Of a stretch of DNA of 41,340 nucleotides, positions 1 to 7,740 are shown in pieces. The translations under genes and the position numbers were made by a program. Source of the stretch: Alphaproteobacteria bacterium (GTDB lineage Bacteria; Pseudomonadota; Alphaproteobacteria; GCA-2731375); assembly GCA_021776235.1 (NCBI GenBank), contig JAJFGG010000130.1, positions 1 to 41,340 on the forward strand. Direction: 5' to 3'. Under the pieces are notes generated by a model, which made no database searches, was not told the origin of the DNA, and saw nothing but the letters and a program-made list of their open reading frames with translations. Each line of letters opens with the position of its first letter. Positions within the stretch are counted from its first letter, which is position 1.

Positions 1-962
1 AAGGTCACGGTGGTGCCGGCCAGTTCAGCGTCTTTGATCCGGCGGGCGACCCGGTCCGCCTGACGCCAGAGGATCTTCTTCAACTCCTCGCCATCGGCAA
101 TATCGTGGTGGAATGTAGTCTCCGAGGAAATGCTCTTGGTCGGCCGGTTGGGACTGATCCGGCGCGGATCTTCGCCTCGCACGAACTGCGCCATGCGCAA
201 ACCCATGGCGCCATAACTGGCAATCAGCCGGCTCTCCTCGATGGCCTGCAGTTGCGCTACCGTGGTGATGCCATCCTTGGCCAGACGTTTTTGCAATGCC
301 TTCCCGGCACCCCAAATGACCGCTACAGATTGCCCGGCCAGAAATTCCACCGCCTCGGCCCGGCCGATCACGGCGAACCCCCGGGGCTTGTCCAGATCGG
401 ACGCGACCTTGGCCAGGGATTTGTTATAGGACAGGCCAATAGAGGCGGTAACGCCTACTTCGGCTTCAATTCTCTTGACGATCGCGGCGGTGGTCGCAGC
501 TGCGGACTGGCCGTGCAACCGTTCGGTTCCAGTCAGGTCCAAAAATGCCTCGTCCAGGGACAACGGCTCCACCAACGGCGTGTAATCCTTCATGATTGCC
601 CTGATTTGGCGCCCCACCGCTGAATACTTCTTCATATCGGGGGGGATCACAACAGCCTGAGGACAAGCTTTGCGGGCCTTGAACATCGGCATGGCGGAGC
701 GGACACCGAAGGTACGCGCGCGATAACAGGCCGCGCTGACAACGCCCCGATGGCCACCACCGACAATGACCGGCTTGTCCGCGAGAGATGCATCGTCACG
801 CTTTTCGACACTGGCATAGAAGGCGTCGCAATCCAGATGGGCAATACCCAGCAGCAAAAGTTCTGGGTGCCGGACCAAACGCGGCGAACCACACTCGCGG
901 CAACGCCCGGGCATCTCTGCGTCCGGGGCGGCAACAAGACAGTCGCGGCACATCGCCGTCAT
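1..962 (-). CDS. dinB: DNA polymerase IV (Y-family), C-terminus beyond window edge
   Basis: Error-prone translesion DNA polymerase that extends past damaged template bases. Translating the minus strand from 962 gives about 320 residues with no stop before the edge. The fold signatures are HLDCDAFYASVE (first metal-binding Asp near residue 44) and SLDEAF (Asp137, Glu138), followed by the helix-hairpin-helix region and the start of the little finger. The N-terminus carries an extra CxxC...CxxC segment (Cys5, 8, 21, 24) that looks like a small zinc ribbon, which I recall in other alphaproteobacterial DinB proteins but not in the E. coli enzyme. The ATG overlaps the stop of the upstream ROK gene as ATGA, so the two are probably translationally coupled. 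I saw no LexA-type box directly upstream. Confidence 0.93.
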   Translation of the reverse strand, partial: MTAMCRDCLVAAPDAEMPGRCRECGSPRLVRHPELLLLGIAHLDCDAFYASVEKRDDASLADKPVIVGGGHRGVVSAACYRARTFGVRSAMPMFKARKACPQAVVIPPDMKKYSAVGRQIRAIMKDYTPLVEPLSLDEAFLDLTGTERLHGQSAAATTAAIVKRIEAEVGVTASIGLSYNKSLAKVASDLDKPRGFAVIGRAEAVEFLAGQSVAVIWGAGKALQKRLAKDGITTVAQLQAIEESRLIASYGAMGLRMAQFVRGEDPRRISPNRPTKSISSETTFHHDIADGEELKKILWRQADRVARRIKDAELAGTTVT

Positions 963-1876
963 GGCGATCTGTCACCGCTTGAAGGCCAAAGCCATGCCGC
1001 ACCGCGCACACCGGAGGAATCGCCATGCCTGGCCGGCAGCAACCTGGTTGATAGCCGGTCCGAGAAGGCGAATTCCTCCCACAATGCCGGCACGCGGTCA
1101 TACAACCGTGCGATGTTCGACAGACCTCCGCCCAGTACGATCGCTGCCGGGTCCAGGATCGAGATCACCATGCCCAGGGATTTTGCCATACGCCGTTCGT
1201 ACCGCGCCATACATGCCTCCGCCGCGGCATTGCCTTGCGCCGCCAGGCCGGCAATTTCCTGGGGCTTCAGCGACCCGCCCGCCGTCATCTCGTAGCTCAG
1301 GCTCAGCCCCGGGCCCGACAGAAAGGTTTCGATACAACCGCGCCTGCCGCAATAGCAGGGCGGACCCGGCAGTTCATCGTCTTCAGGCCAGGGCAGCGGC
1401 ACATGGCCCCATTCTCCGGCGATCAGATTGGCGCCCTCTTGCAAATGCCCGTTCAGAACGATCCCGGCACCGGTCCCGGTGCCAACAATGACGCCAAACA
1501 CGCTGTCAGCCCCCTGGCCGGCGCCGTCAGTGGCTTCCGAGAGGGCAAAACAATTGGCATCGTTTGCCAGGCGTACCGGACATCCCAGGGCGGCGGCCAG
1601 ATCCACATGGAATGGCTTGCCGATCAGGCAAGTGGAATTGGCATTCTTGATCAGGCCAGTCGCCGGAGATACCGCTCCCGGGATAGCGATCCCTACCGGC
1701 GTCCCGGCGGTCGCCAATCCCTGACCGACCGTCGCCACCAAATCCCGGATTGCCACGACGATGGCCCCATAGTCATCTTTTGGCGTGGGCACGCGAAGCC
1801 GGCGCATTTCAGCGCCATCATCGGCCAGGGCCAATGCCTCGATCTTGGTTCCGCCCAAATCAACGCCGATCCGCAT
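959..1876 (-). CDS. ROK-family sugar kinase (fructokinase/N-acetylhexosamine kinase type)
   Basis: Cytoplasmic ATP-dependent sugar kinase of 305 residues, the normal length for single-domain ROK kinases. The phosphate-binding motif DLGGTK is at residues 6-11. NDAN, with catalytic Asp106, and GTGTGAG follow. The ROK zinc site is complete: His158 in EWGH, then Cys174, Cys176 and Cys181 in CYCGRRGC. There is no N-terminal DNA-binding domain, so this is an enzyme and not a NagC/XylR-type repressor. The closest family pattern is Mak-like fructokinase, but the substrate cannot be fixed from sequence. It lies 31 bases after the HAD phosphatase and overlaps dinB by 4 bases. Confidence 0.9.
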   Translation of the reverse strand: MRIGVDLGGTKIEALALADDGAEMRRLRVPTPKDDYGAIVVAIRDLVATVGQGLATAGTPVGIAIPGAVSPATGLIKNANSTCLIGKPFHVDLAAALGCPVRLANDANCFALSEATDGAGQGADSVFGVIVGTGTGAGIVLNGHLQEGANLIAGEWGHVPLPWPEDDELPGPPCYCGRRGCIETFLSGPGLSLSYEMTAGGSLKPQEIAGLAAQGNAAAEACMARYERRMAKSLGMVISILDPAAIVLGGGLSNIARLYDRVPALWEEFAFSDRLSTRLLPARHGDSSGVRGAAWLWPSSGDRSP

Positions 1877-1907
1877 CGGCTGGTGACTCCCATCATTATC
1901 AGGGGTG

Positions 1908-2594
1908 CTAATAGCCCTGTTCGCTCAACCGCGTTTCGATGAAACGGCGGACGCCAGGCCAATCATCTATCCGCGCATCCGCATCCTCGGCCGCGCCCAG
2001 TAAATCGCGCAGCCGGTGATCAGCGATGAAATGCAACCGCGTAACCGCCGCTGCCACCCGCGCGACCGAGGCAATATTGTGAGGGATATCGTCAAGAAAA
2101 AAGACCGGTGCCTTTTGTCGGGCCATCAAATAGGCCATGGCGCCACCTTTCCTGCCGATATTTGCCACCAAGGGATAATCCATGCCGTGTTTCACCAGGG
2201 CCCGGCGCCGGGCCGTCCGCCGATCCAGAGGCACATTGGACAATACAAGAATTTGAGCCCGTTTGGACAAAACAGCCAGAGCATCGGCCGCGCCGTCAAC
2301 GGGCTCGATCTGTTCCGTACGTTGGTCAAAAAACGCGCCGATCAACGCCTTCACCAGTTCCGCGGAAACTGGTTCGCCGGATGTGCTATCGCGGATGTTG
2401 CCACTCAAGGCGAATGACTGCAGATCAAGAAAATGCCCGTTATCGAGCAGGAATCCCTCCAGACTGCGCACAAAAGCAAAGATCACCTCATCGGCATCGC
2501 TGACAATCAGGGGACGCTCGGGCGCCAGAGGCAACGCCTCCAACTGGGCCAGAACATCGTCGTGTAGACTATCGTCTTCCAATTTCAACTCCAT
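1908..2594 (-). CDS. HAD-superfamily hydrolase
   Basis: Predicted cytoplasmic phosphohydrolase of 228 residues. HAD motif I is SDADEV (Asp33 nucleophile, Asp35), motif II is LSN (Ser119), a likely motif III Lys is near 149, and motif IV is FFLDDIPHN (Asp168, Asp169). The stretch between motifs I and II is long enough to hold a small helical cap. Its start overlaps the end of the DUF3572 gene by 10 bases, and the ROK kinase follows after 31 bases. Together they suggest a sugar or nucleotide phosphate role, but that is inference from context only. Confidence 0.82.
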   Translation of the reverse strand: MELKLEDDSLHDDVLAQLEALPLAPERPLIVSDADEVIFAFVRSLEGFLLDNGHFLDLQSFALSGNIRDSTSGEPVSAELVKALIGAFFDQRTEQIEPVDGAADALAVLSKRAQILVLSNVPLDRRTARRRALVKHGMDYPLVANIGRKGGAMAYLMARQKAPVFFLDDIPHNIASVARVAAAVTRLHFIADHRLRDLLGAAEDADARIDDWPGVRRFIETRLSEQGY

Positions 2595-2863
2595 TCGTCG
2601 CCGTTACCGCCGGGCAGACCGCGCCGCGCCCGCCCAGGCGCATCACCTGCCATGTCCATGGCTTGGCACATTTCCAGGAGTTGCGCCTCGTTGCCAAGGA
2701 AGAAATCCAAAACGCCGGCCAGCATGGCCGGGTCATCGGCGCGCAGGCGCAGATCTGTGCCGTCAACCCCGCTGAGATCAAAGAACCGTTGCAAAGCAGA
2801 TGGATTCCCCGCCAGATAGGTTAGGGCTTGCAAAGCGACAATTTTTGCCTGCTCTTCATTCAT
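2585..2863 (-). CDS. DUF3572 family protein
   Basis: Small acidic, helical cytoplasmic protein of 92 residues. The family is common in alphaproteobacteria and typically sits between dinB and divK-pleD, as here. Family-type features are the N-terminal ALQALTYLAG helix and the central DDPAMLAGVLDFFLGNE segment. No function is known. It is first in the minus-strand run DUF3572-HAD-ROK-dinB and is transcribed away from divK across a 145-base shared promoter region. Confidence 0.8.
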   Translation of the reverse strand: MNEEQAKIVALQALTYLAGNPSALQRFFDLSGVDGTDLRLRADDPAMLAGVLDFFLGNEAQLLEMCQAMDMAGDAPGRARRGLPGGNGDEWS

Positions 2864-2901
2864 GATACGCTTTCGCTATGGTCATCGACCGGACACGGGC
2901 A

Positions 2902-2927
2902 TTAAGGTTCTGTTAAAGATGATTTAA
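2902..2927 (+). promoter_or_regulatory. Double overlapping CtrA-type box
   Basis: TTAA half-sites start at 2902, 2913 and 2924, each separated by exactly 7 bases (GGTTCTG and AGATGAT). This gives two overlapping copies of the CtrA consensus TTAA-N7-TTAA. They lie 82-107 bases upstream of the divK start, in the region shared with DUF3572. CtrA control of divK is known in Caulobacter. Its action here is inferred. Confidence 0.7.
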
Positions 2928-3008
2928 GATCGCTATACCAGATATTAACAATAGCCCTGGATAATTCCGCACAACGCGCCCTTATGGCGCCCTAGGGATT
3001 TGGTTACA

Positions 3009-3374
3009 ATGTCGAAAACAGTACTGATTGTCGAAGATAACGAGCTTAACATGAAGCTCTTTCATGACCTTTTGGATGCCCATGGTTACGACACCCTGCA
3101 GACGAAAGATGGCATGGAAGCGTTAGCCATCGCGCGCGAAGAGCGCCCGGATCTGATCCTTATGGACATCCAGTTGCCGGAGGTTTCCGGCCTCGAGGTG
3201 ACCAAATGGATCAAGGAAGACGATGATTTGAAATCAATTCCCGTAATTGCCGTCACCGCCTTTGCCATGAAGGGCGATGAGGAAAAGATCCGCGTCGGCG
3301 GCTGCGAGGCCTATATCGCCAAGCCGATATCGGTGCAGTTGTTTCTAGACACCGTTAAAAAATTCCTCGAGTAA
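3009..3374 (+). CDS. divK: Cell-cycle response regulator DivK
   Basis: Single-domain receiver protein of 121 residues that in Caulobacter relays the phosphorylation state of DivJ/PleC and controls CtrA activity. The receiver is complete: acidic pocket VEDN at 9-12, phospho-acceptor Asp53 in LMDIQLP, the switch threonine in AVTAFAM, and the Lys of YIAKP. There is no output domain. I chose ATG 3009 over an in-frame TTG at 3000 because DivK proteins begin (M)[17 protein letters not shown] and AGGGAT lies at the right distance upstream. pleD follows after 9 bases, the classical divK-pleD operon. Confidence 0.95.
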   Translation: MSKTVLIVEDNELNMKLFHDLLDAHGYDTLQTKDGMEALAIAREERPDLILMDIQLPEVSGLEVTKWIKEDDDLKSIPVIAVTAFAMKGDEEKIRVGGCEAYIAKPISVQLFLDTVKKFLE

Positions 3375-3383
3375 GGTTGAGAA

Positions 3384-4787
3384 ATGACAGCACGTATCCT
3401 AGTCGTTGATGATGTCCTGCCAAACGTCAAGCTACTGGAAGCAAAGCTTTCCAGGGAATATTACGACGTTCTGACCGCCATGAACGGCCCTGACGCCCTG
3501 GAAGTTATCGAGCGTGAAGTACCCGATATCGTCCTGCTGGACGTGATGATGCCTGGCATGGACGGTTTCGAGGTATGCGCACAGATCAAGGCCAACCCCA
3601 ATCTCATGCACATCCCCGTGGTCATGGTAACGGCGCTTTCCGACACCTCCGATCGGGTGCGGGGCTTGGAAGCCGGCGCCGACGACTTCCTGACCAAACC
3701 GGTGAATGACATTGCCTTGTTCGCGCGGGTCCGTTCATTGATCCGCCTGAAGATAATGATGGATGAATTGCGCCTGCGGGAGGCCACGTCGAACAATTTT
3801 GGCGTGGCGGACACCGAACCCGTGGAAATTGATATTAGTGGCAGCCAGGTGTTGGTGATCGAGGATCGGGAAATCTACGCGCGCAACATTAATCAGGCCT
3901 TGGACGGCGAGCATACAGTAACCATGGCCACAGGGTCCGATGACGGCATCGCGGCGGCGCAAACCGGTAACGTGGACCTGATCATTGTCTCATTGTCCCT
4001 GCAGGATTCCGATGGCCTGCGGCTGTGTTCGCATCTTCGTTCCATGGAGGAAAGCCGACAGACTCCTATTCTTATTCTGGTCGACGACACTCCCGATCAG
4101 ATGGAGCGGTTGGTCAAGGGCCTGGACCTGGGAGTCAATGACTACTTGATCCGCCCAGTTGATCAGAACGAATTGATGGCCCGTTGTCAGACTCAGTTGC
4201 GGCGCAAAAAATATGAAGATCATTTGCGGGACAATTATCACACCAGCATGACCCTGGCCGTCACCGATCCGCTGACCGGCCTGTATAATCGCCGCTATCT
4301 GGAATCCCATCTCGAGAGCCAATTTCTGCTGGCGGCAAAGAACAACAAACCAGTTGGCGTACTGGCCCTGGATATCGATCATTTCAAGTCGGTTAACGAT
4401 ACACACGGTCATGCTGCCGGTGACGAGGTTTTGAAGGAATTTGTGGTGCGGATAAAACGCAGCATCCGGGTCATCGATCTGGCGGCCCGCATAGGCGGCG
4501 AAGAGTTCGTCGTGATCATGACCGATACCACGCGCGAGACCTCGATGATGGTGGCGGAACGCCTTCGCGGTGCCGTCGCAGCGACCGCCTTTCCGGTGCC
4601 TGGCCTTGATCTGGAAATTCCAATCACGGTCAGCATCGGCGTGAGCTTATCCCAGGGCGCCTCGGACAGCCAGGCCGCCGCCCTGCAGCGCGCCGATGAA
4701 GCGCTTTATGTCGCCAAGAACTCCGGCCGCGATATGGTCATTTGCGACGAACAGGATGGACCGCAAGCAACGGCGCAAGGCGCCTAA
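3384..4787 (+). CDS. pleD: Diguanylate cyclase response regulator PleD
   Basis: Makes cyclic di-GMP from two GTP and in Caulobacter drives the motile-to-sessile transition. The protein has 467 residues in the order REC1 (about 1-125, phospho-acceptor Asp53), REC2 (about 152-275) and GGDEF (about 300-455). REC2 is degenerate: where the Asp is expected it reads IIVSLSLQD, consistent with the dimerisation-adaptor role known for PleD. The catalytic motif is GGEEF (371-375). The product-inhibition I-site RxxD is present as RVID (362-365), five residues before it, so feedback control should be intact. It is co-transcribed with divK and converges on rpmG. Confidence 0.95.
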   Translation: MTARILVVDDVLPNVKLLEAKLSREYYDVLTAMNGPDALEVIEREVPDIVLLDVMMPGMDGFEVCAQIKANPNLMHIPVVMVTALSDTSDRVRGLEAGADDFLTKPVNDIALFARVRSLIRLKIMMDELRLREATSNNFGVADTEPVEIDISGSQVLVIEDREIYARNINQALDGEHTVTMATGSDDGIAAAQTGNVDLIIVSLSLQDSDGLRLCSHLRSMEESRQTPILILVDDTPDQMERLVKGLDLGVNDYLIRPVDQNELMARCQTQLRRKKYEDHLRDNYHTSMTLAVTDPLTGLYNRRYLESHLESQFLLAAKNNKPVGVLALDIDHFKSVNDTHGHAAGDEVLKEFVVRIKRSIRVIDLAARIGGEEFVVIMTDTTRETSMMVAERLRGAVAATAFPVPGLDLEIPITVSIGVSLSQGASDSQAAALQRADEALYVAKNSGRDMVICDEQDGPQATAQGA

Positions 4788-4898
4788 TTCGAAGCCTGCT
4801 CAAGAGTTGGCGCACATACGTGCGGCCAGCGCGAGCGTTGGTCTCAAAACAGACAAGATTGAATTTTCTCTAGCCCCCGGCGGCTTCCCGGGAGGGTA

Positions 4899-4924
4899 TA
4901 AAATCAAATATCTATTTGATTTTA
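4899..4924. terminator. AT-rich inverted repeat between convergent pleD and rpmG
   Basis: An 11-base perfect inverted repeat (left arm TAAAATCAAAT, loop ATCT) at the end of rpmG, with the rpmG stop codon in its loop and right arm. It ends in AAAA or TTTT on either strand, so it could act as a weak bidirectional terminator between the convergent genes. It lacks a GC-rich stem, so this is tentative. Confidence 0.35.
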
Positions 4925-5079
4925 CCTTCCTTGAATTCCACATGCTTGCGGACCACGGGATCGTATTTCTTGACCACCATCTTTTCCGTCTGCGTACGCG
5001 GATTTTTCTTGGTTACATAATAGTAACCAGTGTCGGCGCTGCTCACCAACTTGATCTTAATGGTTGACGGTTTAGCCAT
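4912..5079 (-). CDS. rpmG: 50S ribosomal protein L33
   Basis: A 55-residue basic protein of the large ribosomal subunit near the E site. The family signatures [12 protein letters not shown] and [18 protein letters not shown] are clear. It is the cysteine-free form of L33, without the zinc-binding CxxC pairs. The true start is ATG 5079 ([11 protein letters not shown]); the frame stays open further upstream to 5157 but that extension is not L33. Its promoter is described separately at 5130-5157. Confidence 0.96.
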   Translation of the reverse strand: MAKPSTIKIKLVSSADTGYYYVTKKNPRTQTEKMVVKKYDPVVRKHVEFKEGKIK

Positions 5080-5127
5080 CACCAGAACTCCAATTTCCAA
5101 GGCGCGGCGGCGCCAGTTCCTGATAGC

Positions 5128-5157
5128 GGAACATAATGTTCCCGGCGGTTCTGTCAA
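5128..5157 (-). promoter_or_regulatory. rpmG promoter with palindrome over the -10
   Basis: On the minus strand TTGACA (5157-5152) is followed after 16 bases by TATGTT (5135-5130), a good sigma-70 promoter about 50 bases before rpmG. A perfect 15-base palindrome, GGAACATAATGTTCC (5128-5142), covers the -10 element and could be an operator. Confidence 0.5.
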
Positions 5158-5175
5158 GTCCAGAGCGCGTTTCGA

Positions 5176-5838
5176 TCAGGCTTCGTAGCGGACCACGGCC
5201 CGACCGTTGCGATAGCTGAACAATGGCACCCCGGGCGGTCGCCAGCCACTCCGACGGCGCTGAACTTCCTGCAACACGAACTCGGTCACATCGACCAGGG
5301 GCATGGCCAGGGCATCGGCCAGGGAAAACCATTGCAACGCCTGCAATTCGTCGCTGTCGCGGACCCGGCCGCTGGTGTGTTCGGCATCAATGGCAAAAAA
5401 CCGGGCGTGAAATCGCATGGGATTGTCGGGTGGCGTAATCGCGCGCGCCACATAATCCAGGCCGGCAAGATTTGGCGTTACCCCGTTGCGCCATCGCTCG
5501 CCAATCACCAGGCCGGTTTCTTCAAAAGTTTCCCGCACCGCCGCCACGGCCAGGGCCCGCGACATCTCGGGCGACCATTTGTTGTGCAATTTACGCGCCA
5601 CCGGCTTTGACAGTTCTGCCGCCACTGATACCCCGCGATCCGCCGCATCGACCCGGCCGCCAGGAAAAACAAACACGTTCGGCATGAAGCGATGGCGCGA
5701 CGCGCGCCGGCCCAAAAGAACCTCCGTTACGTCCTTGCGCCGCCGCAGGATCACCAGGCTGGCTGCGTCCCGGGGCCGCACCGGACTTTCCGGACGGACA
5801 TAGGGTTGACGCTCCCTGGCCCGTTGGCGGCCGCTCAT
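5176..5838 (-). CDS. NUDIX hydrolase (NUDT19-like)
   Basis: Pyrophosphohydrolase of 220 residues that probably cleaves a nucleoside-diphosphate-linked substrate such as a CoA derivative. The NUDIX box is split: GGRVDAADRG at its front and AVRETFEETGL at its back are separated by an insertion of about 30 residues. This extended box is typical of the NUDT19/RP2 branch. The metal-binding Glu residues of RETFEETG are intact. It overlaps the upstream NUDIX gene by ATGA, so the two paralogues are translationally coupled. Confidence 0.86.
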   Translation of the reverse strand: MSGRQRARERQPYVRPESPVRPRDAASLVILRRRKDVTEVLLGRRASRHRFMPNVFVFPGGRVDAADRGVSVAAELSKPVARKLHNKWSPEMSRALAVAAVRETFEETGLVIGERWRNGVTPNLAGLDYVARAITPPDNPMRFHARFFAIDAEHTSGRVRDSDELQALQWFSLADALAMPLVDVTEFVLQEVQRRRSGWRPPGVPLFSYRNGRAVVRYEA

Positions 5839-6527
5839 TCGTATTCCAATCGGCGCTGGCCATGGCGCATGATACGTACGGGCACCCTGCGCAGCCGCCG
5901 GACCCGGCCCTCCTCATCCAGCAAACTGGGCAACGCCTCAAGCACGATTTGCTGGATCGGTGCGGTTGGCAGCTCGATCGCCTTGGGGATCGGGATCCAG
6001 GCCAGGTTCAACAGTTCGCCGTCACCTTGAAGTTTGCCATGCAAATTCGTCCCATCGGCCAGGAAAAAACGCGCGTTGAAGCGGATCGGCCGGAACGGCG
6101 GCGTCACCGCGCGATAGACATATTCCAGGGTATCCAGGACCGGGGCAAAACCGGCCTGATAAAAGGGCGCCCATGCCGGCGCCGCCCTCTCCGGTGGATT
6201 TTCCAGGGGCCGGCCCAATATCAAGCCCGTCTCCTCAAAAGTCTCGCGCACCGCCGCCATGGCCAGAGCCCGGGCGCGATGCGCCGATGCGGTATTGGCC
6301 AGGCGCCGGTTGACGTGGGGGCGCAGTTCGGACGCCGCCATGGCGTAGCCATCGGCGCGGTCGACCCGGCCGCCGGGAAAAACCCATTGATCTGGCATGA
6401 ATTTATGTTTTCCGTGACGCAGCCCCATAAGGACGGTGGTTTTGCCCCGGACTTGGCGCAACAGCACCAGCGTAGCGGCATCGCGCGGCCGAACAGCGCG
6501 TTCGGTGGTTGTTTCGTTTTTGGACAT
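5835..6527 (-). CDS. NUDIX hydrolase, tandem paralogue
   Basis: A 230-residue paralogue of the next gene, sharing the starting block RPRDAA(S/T)LV, the split NUDIX box (GGRVDRADGY ... AVRETFEETGL) and the C-terminal RxRR-V layout. The start was set at ATG 6527 (MSKNETTTERAVRPRDAA). The frame stays open to 6614 but that extension is not family-like. The substrate is unknown, possibly a CoA-type diphosphate. The 147 bases before it, up to the rhodanese stop, contain no gene. Confidence 0.86.
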   Translation of the reverse strand: MSKNETTTERAVRPRDAATLVLLRQVRGKTTVLMGLRHGKHKFMPDQWVFPGGRVDRADGYAMAASELRPHVNRRLANTASAHRARALAMAAVRETFEETGLILGRPLENPPERAAPAWAPFYQAGFAPVLDTLEYVYRAVTPPFRPIRFNARFFLADGTNLHGKLQGDGELLNLAWIPIPKAIELPTAPIQQIVLEALPSLLDEEGRVRRLRRVPVRIMRHGQRRLEYE

Positions 6528-6674
6528 ATCACTCAAAAGGCAGGACGACAAAGCAGATAATTGGAACGGGCAAAATTGCATGGCGACGCCCCTACTGTCC
6601 AGCCCGGAGCGCAATTGGCCGCGCGCGCCCGCCGAATTGTCCCAATGGTGCCTGAAATGAATCTCAGCCTGCGG

Positions 6675-7016
6675 CTAATAGCGGGCCATCTCGGGTTCGA
6701 CCACTTGGGCCCAGGCATCGATACCGCCAGCCAGATTGAAGACATTTGCAAAGCCGTTACCACGGAGGAAATCGGCGACCATGCCGCTGCGGGTGCCATG
6801 ATGACATAAAACAACCAACGGATGCTCCCGCGGCAGATCCGTAACATGCCGTGGGATCTGCTGCATGGGAATGAACAGACTATCGGCAATGGCGCAAACC
6901 GCTACCTCGTTTGGTTCCCGCACATCAAGTAAAGTGTGCACCACCCCATCGGCGCGAAGGCCGGCCAAGGCCTGAACGTCAATATCCGGTCCCCAATCCC
7001 GCGTGTCGCTTTTCAT
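6675..7016 (-). CDS. Single-domain rhodanese
   Basis: A 113-residue sulfurtransferase-type domain. The active-site loop is CHHGTRS with Cys71, and DVREPNE and the terminal NLAGGIDAW helix match the GlpE/YgaP-type family. No signal peptide is seen, so it is cytoplasmic. ATG 7016 was chosen because a run of six G lies just upstream; an in-frame TTG at 7028 is the alternative. It is divergent from the Cys-rich MarR regulator 58 bases away and may be its target. Confidence 0.88.
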   Translation of the reverse strand: MKSDTRDWGPDIDVQALAGLRADGVVHTLLDVREPNEVAVCAIADSLFIPMQQIPRHVTDLPREHPLVVLCHHGTRSGMVADFLRGNGFANVFNLAGGIDAWAQVVEPEMARY

Positions 7017-7047
7017 CGCACCCCCCAATCCCCTAAGCTTGTATAAT

Positions 7048-7066
7048 TAGTAGCGGAACGCTATTA
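7048..7066. promoter_or_regulatory. Candidate MarR operator between rhodanese and marR
   Basis: Imperfect inverted repeat TAGTAGCG-GAA-CGCTATTA (7 of 8 positions pair), with AT-rich flanks, in the 58-base divergent gap. It is the only clear dyad there and suits autoregulation plus control of the rhodanese gene. Binding is inferred. Confidence 0.4.
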
Positions 7067-7074
7067 TATGTACC

Positions 7075-7701
7075 ATGGTTTCCCAAGCGCAAAATAGCCC
7101 CGAAATGCTGGTTGAAATGTTGCTTCATCTCGGTCGGCTGGCGCATGGCGACGGCAAGGCCGCAGAATCGTCGACATTGCTTTCGACGGCACAATGGACA
7201 GCGTTGCGTTATCTGGGCAACGCCAACCGGTTTTCCCGGACCCCGTCCGCTTTTGCTGAATTCCACGGCACCACCCGTGGTACGGCGTCGCAAACCATAC
7301 GCGGCCTGATCAGGCAGGGATTTCTGACCCAATCCCGCGCCGCTGGCGATGGCCGCGGCAGGCAACTTGATCTGACCAAGAAAGCAAAGGCCATGCGCCT
7401 GTGTGATCCATTCGAGGCAGTGGTCCGGGCGGCGGCCGATTTACCGCTGGCCGTCCGGCGCCAGATCGGCCAATCCTTGGCGCAAATGCTGATCTGCGTG
7501 GCGCGGGAAAAAGGCACAAGAACCTTTGGCACCTGCACTTCGTGCGCCCACCTGGAATGCAACGACTGCGACCCCGGGGCCCAAAATACCTACGCCTGCG
7601 GCTTCACGCAGAATATTCTGTTTGACGAGGACCTGGAACAGCTCTGCATAAACTTCAAACAGGCCGACTCGCCGGCCTCGGGCAGTGTCCCGACCGCATG
7701 A
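7075..7701 (+). CDS. MarR-family regulator with C-terminal cysteine cluster
   Basis: DNA-binding regulator of 208 residues. Residues 38-105 form a MarR winged helix (TAQWTALRYLG, TTRGTASQTIRGLIRQGFL, and the wing GDGRGRQLDLT). The C-terminal 60 residues are unusual: Cys154 and 157 (CTSC), Cys162 and 165 (CNDC), Cys175 and Cys191, followed by DEDLEQLC. This looks like a metal or Fe-S site and I recall similar tails in a few alphaproteobacterial MarR proteins. With a rhodanese next door and an Fe-S scaffold gene 39 bases downstream, it may sense Fe-S, sulfur or redox status. The ligand is unknown. Confidence 0.83.
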   Translation: MVSQAQNSPEMLVEMLLHLGRLAHGDGKAAESSTLLSTAQWTALRYLGNANRFSRTPSAFAEFHGTTRGTASQTIRGLIRQGFLTQSRAAGDGRGRQLDLTKKAKAMRLCDPFEAVVRAAADLPLAVRRQIGQSLAQMLICVAREKGTRTFGTCTSCAHLECNDCDPGAQNTYACGFTQNILFDEDLEQLCINFKQADSPASGSVPTA

Positions 7702-7740
7702 AATTCTGTATAATAGGCACAAAGACAAAGGACCATTTAG

